Source: DATLNF01 sp963765815
GTDB taxonomy: Bacteria; Actinomycetota; Actinomycetes; BP-191
Length of the DNA: 64,000 nucleotides
NCBI GenBank assembly: GCA_963765815.1
Contig: CAVXXT010000003.1
Coordinates: 620,001-684,000, forward strand
Reading direction: 5' to 3'
Made by a program: the position numbers and the translations under genes. Under the pieces are notes generated by a model. It was not told the origin of the DNA and searched no databases. It was given only the letters and a program-made list of their open reading frames with translations. Shown here in pieces: positions 61,604 through 64,000 of the stretch. How positions within the stretch are numbered: the first letter of the stretch is position 1; each line of letters opens with the position of its first letter.

Positions 61604-63798
61604 GCCTTGAACCCCTTGCTCGCGCCCTCGAGGAAGACCGACCGGAGCAGGTCGTCCCGACCCAGGAGCTCGGCGGCCGGGCCGTCGAAGCGCATCTCGC
61701 CCTTCTCCATGAAGTAGGCGTGGTCGACCGTCGACAGCGCGATGTTCACGGACTGCTCGACGAGGACGACAGCGGTGCCGTCGGCGTTAATCCGCTTCAC
61801 CATCTCGAGCAGCTCGCCGACGATCTTCGGCGCGAGGCCCAGGGACAGCTCGTCGATCAGCAGCAGTCGCGGCGCGACGATCAGCGCCTTCGACAGCGCG
61901 AGCATCTGCTGCTCGCCGCCGGACAGCGTCGACGCGAGCTGGTCCCGCCGCTCCGCCAGCCGCGGGAAGGCCGCGAACGACTCCTCGATACCGCGCTCGA
62001 TCGCGGCGCGGTTGCGCCCGTGGCTCACGCCGTAGACGCGCATGTTGTCGACGATGGTCATCGGGCCGAACACGGCCTTGCCGCCCGGGATCTGCGTGAT
62101 GCCCCGGGGCACCCGGCGTTCTGCGTCAAGGTAGGTGATGTCCGCGCCGTCGAGCCGCACGGTGCCCCGGGTCGGCAGACCGACACCGGAGATGACCCGC
62201 AGCAGCGTCGACTTGCCGGCGCCGTTGGTGCCGAGAAGCGCGACCATCTCGCCCTCGTCGACCGTGAAGTCGACGTCGAAGAGGACCTGCAGCCGGCCAT
62301 AGGAGAAGTCGATCCCGCGGCATGCGAGGAGCGGGAGGTGTTTGCCGTCCTCTCGCAGCACCCGGAGCTCCTCCTCCTCGACCAGCTCGTCGAGCATCCG
62401 GTCGAAGTCGTCGTTGACCGTGTGCGATGCGGTCCGCAGGACGAGCGCCGAGGCGACGCCGGGGATGGCGAGCGCGCCGATGGCGATCGTCGGGCCGAAC
62501 GCGGTCTCGACGCCGCTGAGAAGCAGGATGCCGCCGAAACCTCCGACGGTCGCGGTGAAGATGCCCTGCAGTGCTGCGGCGTGCGGGCGCATGGTCGCAG
62601 GGACGACGGACAGCAGTGTCATCACCAGTGAGACGCCGAGCAGGCCGAAGCACGCGGACCCGAGGCCGAACATCACCGCGAGCCCGATGACAGAGGGGAA
62701 GAACACCGATGCGGCGATGAACAGGGTCCCGAGGCCGAGCAGCGTCGCCGTCGTGCGCACGAACTTCGGCGGGTCCTCCTGGAACATCACGTCGCCGCGT
62801 CGCCCGACCAGTGCGTAGAACACGATCGAGAACACGGGCATCACAGCGAAGAAGACTCCGCGGCGACCGGGGCCGAGCCCGCGCTCCTCCTCCAGGTAGA
62901 AGAAGAAGAAGGTCGACAGCGGCACGAGGAACGCGCCGGCGACCGCGCTCGCAGTGAAGATCCGCTTCGCGGTCGGGATGAGCAGCAGCCGGTGCATGAC
63001 CTCGAAGAAGCCGAGCTTCACCTCCTCGACCGCAGCGATCTCGGTGCCGGCGACGGCTTCCCGCACCCGGTTGCTGTCCCAGCGACCGACGCCCGGATCG
63101 CGCAGCCGGACGCTGACGATCGCTGCCGCGAGCGAGATGAGGCCGAGGATGATGAAGATGCCGCGCCAGGTGAACCCGAGCTGGGCCGCGAGCAGGGCGA
63201 CGAGCAGCGGACCGAGGATGTTCCCCACCGCGTCGGCGCCGCGGTAGACCGACAGCACCCGCACCCGGACGCTGGGCGGGTGGCTGTCCATCAGCAGCGG
63301 CGCGTGCGTGGCGCGTACGGTGCCCGTTGTCGCGCCGTCCGACATGAGCACTGTCGCGAGCGTCCACGGCCCGGACACCAGTCCGGTGAAGAGAGTGATC
63401 AGACTCCAGCCGAACGCGTTGACGACGCTGACGAGACCGCGCCGGCCCTTCTTCTGGATGTAGGCCGCCGCCGGCAGCGCCGCGACGGTGATGGCGAGGA
63501 TCTTCAGCAGGGCGAGCCCGGCGAGGGCGCCCTTGCTCAGCCCCAGCGCGGCGGCGATCTCCGGTCCGAGGACCGTGAAGGCATATCCCTGCAGCTCGTC
63601 GACGACGATCAGCACCGAGAGAGCGACCAGGGGATACCACCCCACGCCGCTGGTGCGCAGGCCTTCCCGCAGGCCGGTCGTCTGGTCCTTGCCCGGTACG
63701 CCGAGCGCCTCGCGTGCGACGTCGCGCATCCGCTCGCGGACCGCATCGATCTCCGAGACCACGGCGTCGGCCTCGGCGGTCACGGTCGGCGCGCTCAT
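61600..63798 (-). CDS. MFS transporter fused to a LivF-type ABC ATPase
   Basis: 732 residues. Residues ~55-450 form a 12-helix major-facilitator domain (VALSVLIVVDELQGYAFTVLGPEIAAALG, RGLVSVVNAFGWSL, FTWRGIFIILGLISLAAAIV). From ~480 a complete LivF ATPase follows: Walker A LLGTNGAGKSTLLRVISG, signature LSGGEQQMLAL, Walker B RLLLIDELSLGLAPKIV and the H-loop region. A short acidic helix (DELVEEEELRVLRED) links them. The ATPase supplies the second nucleotide-binding domain missing from the LivHMG fusion, so one polypeptide couples an MFS carrier to an ABC importer. Overlaps of 4 bases on both sides indicate an operon. Confidence 0.88.
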   Translation of the reverse strand: MSAPTVTAEADAVVSEIDAVRERMRDVAREALGVPGKDQTTGLREGLRTSGVGWYPLVALSVLIVVDELQGYAFTVLGPEIAAALGLSKGALAGLALLKILAITVAALPAAAYIQKKGRRGLVSVVNAFGWSLITLFTGLVSGPWTLATVLMSDGATTGTVRATHAPLLMDSHPPSVRVRVLSVYRGADAVGNILGPLLVALLAAQLGFTWRGIFIILGLISLAAAIVSVRLRDPGVGRWDSNRVREAVAGTEIAAVEEVKLGFFEVMHRLLLIPTAKRIFTASAVAGAFLVPLSTFFFFYLEEERGLGPGRRGVFFAVMPVFSIVFYALVGRRGDVMFQEDPPKFVRTTATLLGLGTLFIAASVFFPSVIGLAVMFGLGSACFGLLGVSLVMTLLSVVPATMRPHAAALQGIFTATVGGFGGILLLSGVETAFGPTIAIGALAIPGVASALVLRTASHTVNDDFDRMLDELVEEEELRVLREDGKHLPLLACRGIDFSYGRLQVLFDVDFTVDEGEMVALLGTNGAGKSTLLRVISGVGLPTRGTVRLDGADITYLDAERRVPRGITQIPGGKAVFGPMTIVDNMRVYGVSHGRNRAAIERGIEESFAAFPRLAERRDQLASTLSGGEQQMLALSKALIVAPRLLLIDELSLGLAPKIVGELLEMVKRINADGTAVVLVEQSVNIALSTVDHAYFMEKGEMRFDGPAAELLGRDDLLRSVFLEGASKGFKA

Positions 63799-64000
63799 CG
63801 CTTCACGAAGAACGTCTGGAGGAAAGCGGCTTCGCCGACGCGCCGGTCGCCGCGCATCCGCACGATGATCACCTCGTGGGTGTCCCTGCTGTCATCAGCG
63901 ACGCGCCGGTCGGCCACGAAGTCGAGGAGCAGCGCCGGCTCCGCGACCAGGTGGACGTTGAGGTCGGTCAGCTGCTGTGTCGTCGGGCACTGCTGCCGCG
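63795..64000 (-). CDS. C-terminal end of an unidentified protein (5' truncated by window edge)
   Basis: The last ~67 residues of a protein, reading ...LTDLNVHLVAEPALLLDFV...THEVIIVRMRGDRRVG...FLQTFFVKR before TGA. The stop overlaps the MFS-LivF start by 4 bases, so it belongs to the same operon. No family could be recognised from this fragment. Confidence 0.5.
   Translation of the reverse strand, partial: RQQCPTTQQLTDLNVHLVAEPALLLDFVADRRVADDSRDTHEVIIVRMRGDRRVGEAAFLQTFFVKR

Overview
The window is 64 kb of very high-GC DNA with dense genes, 1-4 base stop/start overlaps, many GTG and some TTG starts, and typical Actinomycetota families: an F420/deazaflavin-type nitroreductase, DUF6458, an MtrAB-like system with a GerMN lipoprotein, a CpsD-type tyrosine autokinase, and fused Liv-type transporters. 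It is a chromosomal segment of an actinobacterium. I cannot name the genus from sequence alone.

Region 1 (1-14.3 kb) is a surface-polysaccharide locus. A glycosyltransferase end, a PglD/NeuD-like acyltransferase, a PglC-like phosphoglycosyl transferase, a sugar formyltransferase, a PIG-L deacetylase, a PglE-like aminotransferase and a PglF-like dehydratase would together make and attach a UDP-4-amino-4,6-dideoxy sugar. A tyrosine autokinase, a secreted repeat protein, a second aminotransferase, a GNAT, a GT4 enzyme and a methyltransferase follow. A tandem 76-bp hairpin repeat lies between convergent genes at 9.3 kb.

Region 2 (14.4-34.5 kb) is accessory. Three copies of the 3' half of a CAU-anticodon tRNA lie in the same orientation at 17.1, 18.3 and 31.6 kb without any visible 5' half. 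They look like attachment-site scars of successive integrations. A toxin-antitoxin module sits near each scar: HigBA, an AbiEii-type nucleotidyltransferase with a small partner, and a helix-turn-helix protein with a nucleotidyltransferase. Between the second and third scars lies a stress-like island: NhaA, an MtrAB/LpqB-like signalling set, two STAS proteins, small DUF5985-type membrane proteins, a GH15 enzyme, a calcineurin-like phosphoesterase, a LapA-domain protein, a frameshifted universal stress protein, a PAP2 phosphatase and a META lipoprotein. No integrase remains in view.

Region 3 (34.5-50.3 kb) is sugar catabolism. It has galT-galK plus an M24-fold protein, an acyl-CoA synthetase, a cytosolic CocE-type hydrolase, and a complete L-rhamnose pathway (rhamnulokinase, isomerase, fused aldolase/dehydrogenase, DeoR-type regulator) with an alpha/beta esterase and a GH127-type beta-L-arabinofuranosidase. 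Palindromes lie in both divergent control regions.

Region 4 (50.3-64 kb) holds a minus-strand operon that looks like uptake and hydrolysis of a rhamnoside or esterified plant compound: an MFS-LivF fusion, a LivH-LivM-LivG fusion, a GH78 alpha-L-rhamnosidase, two paralogous substrate-binding lipoproteins and two paralogous CE1/PHB-depolymerase-like esterases. The triple-fusion permease/ATPase has two frameshifts and the GH78 gene has one in-frame TAG. The operon is therefore either recently inactivated or contains base-calling errors.
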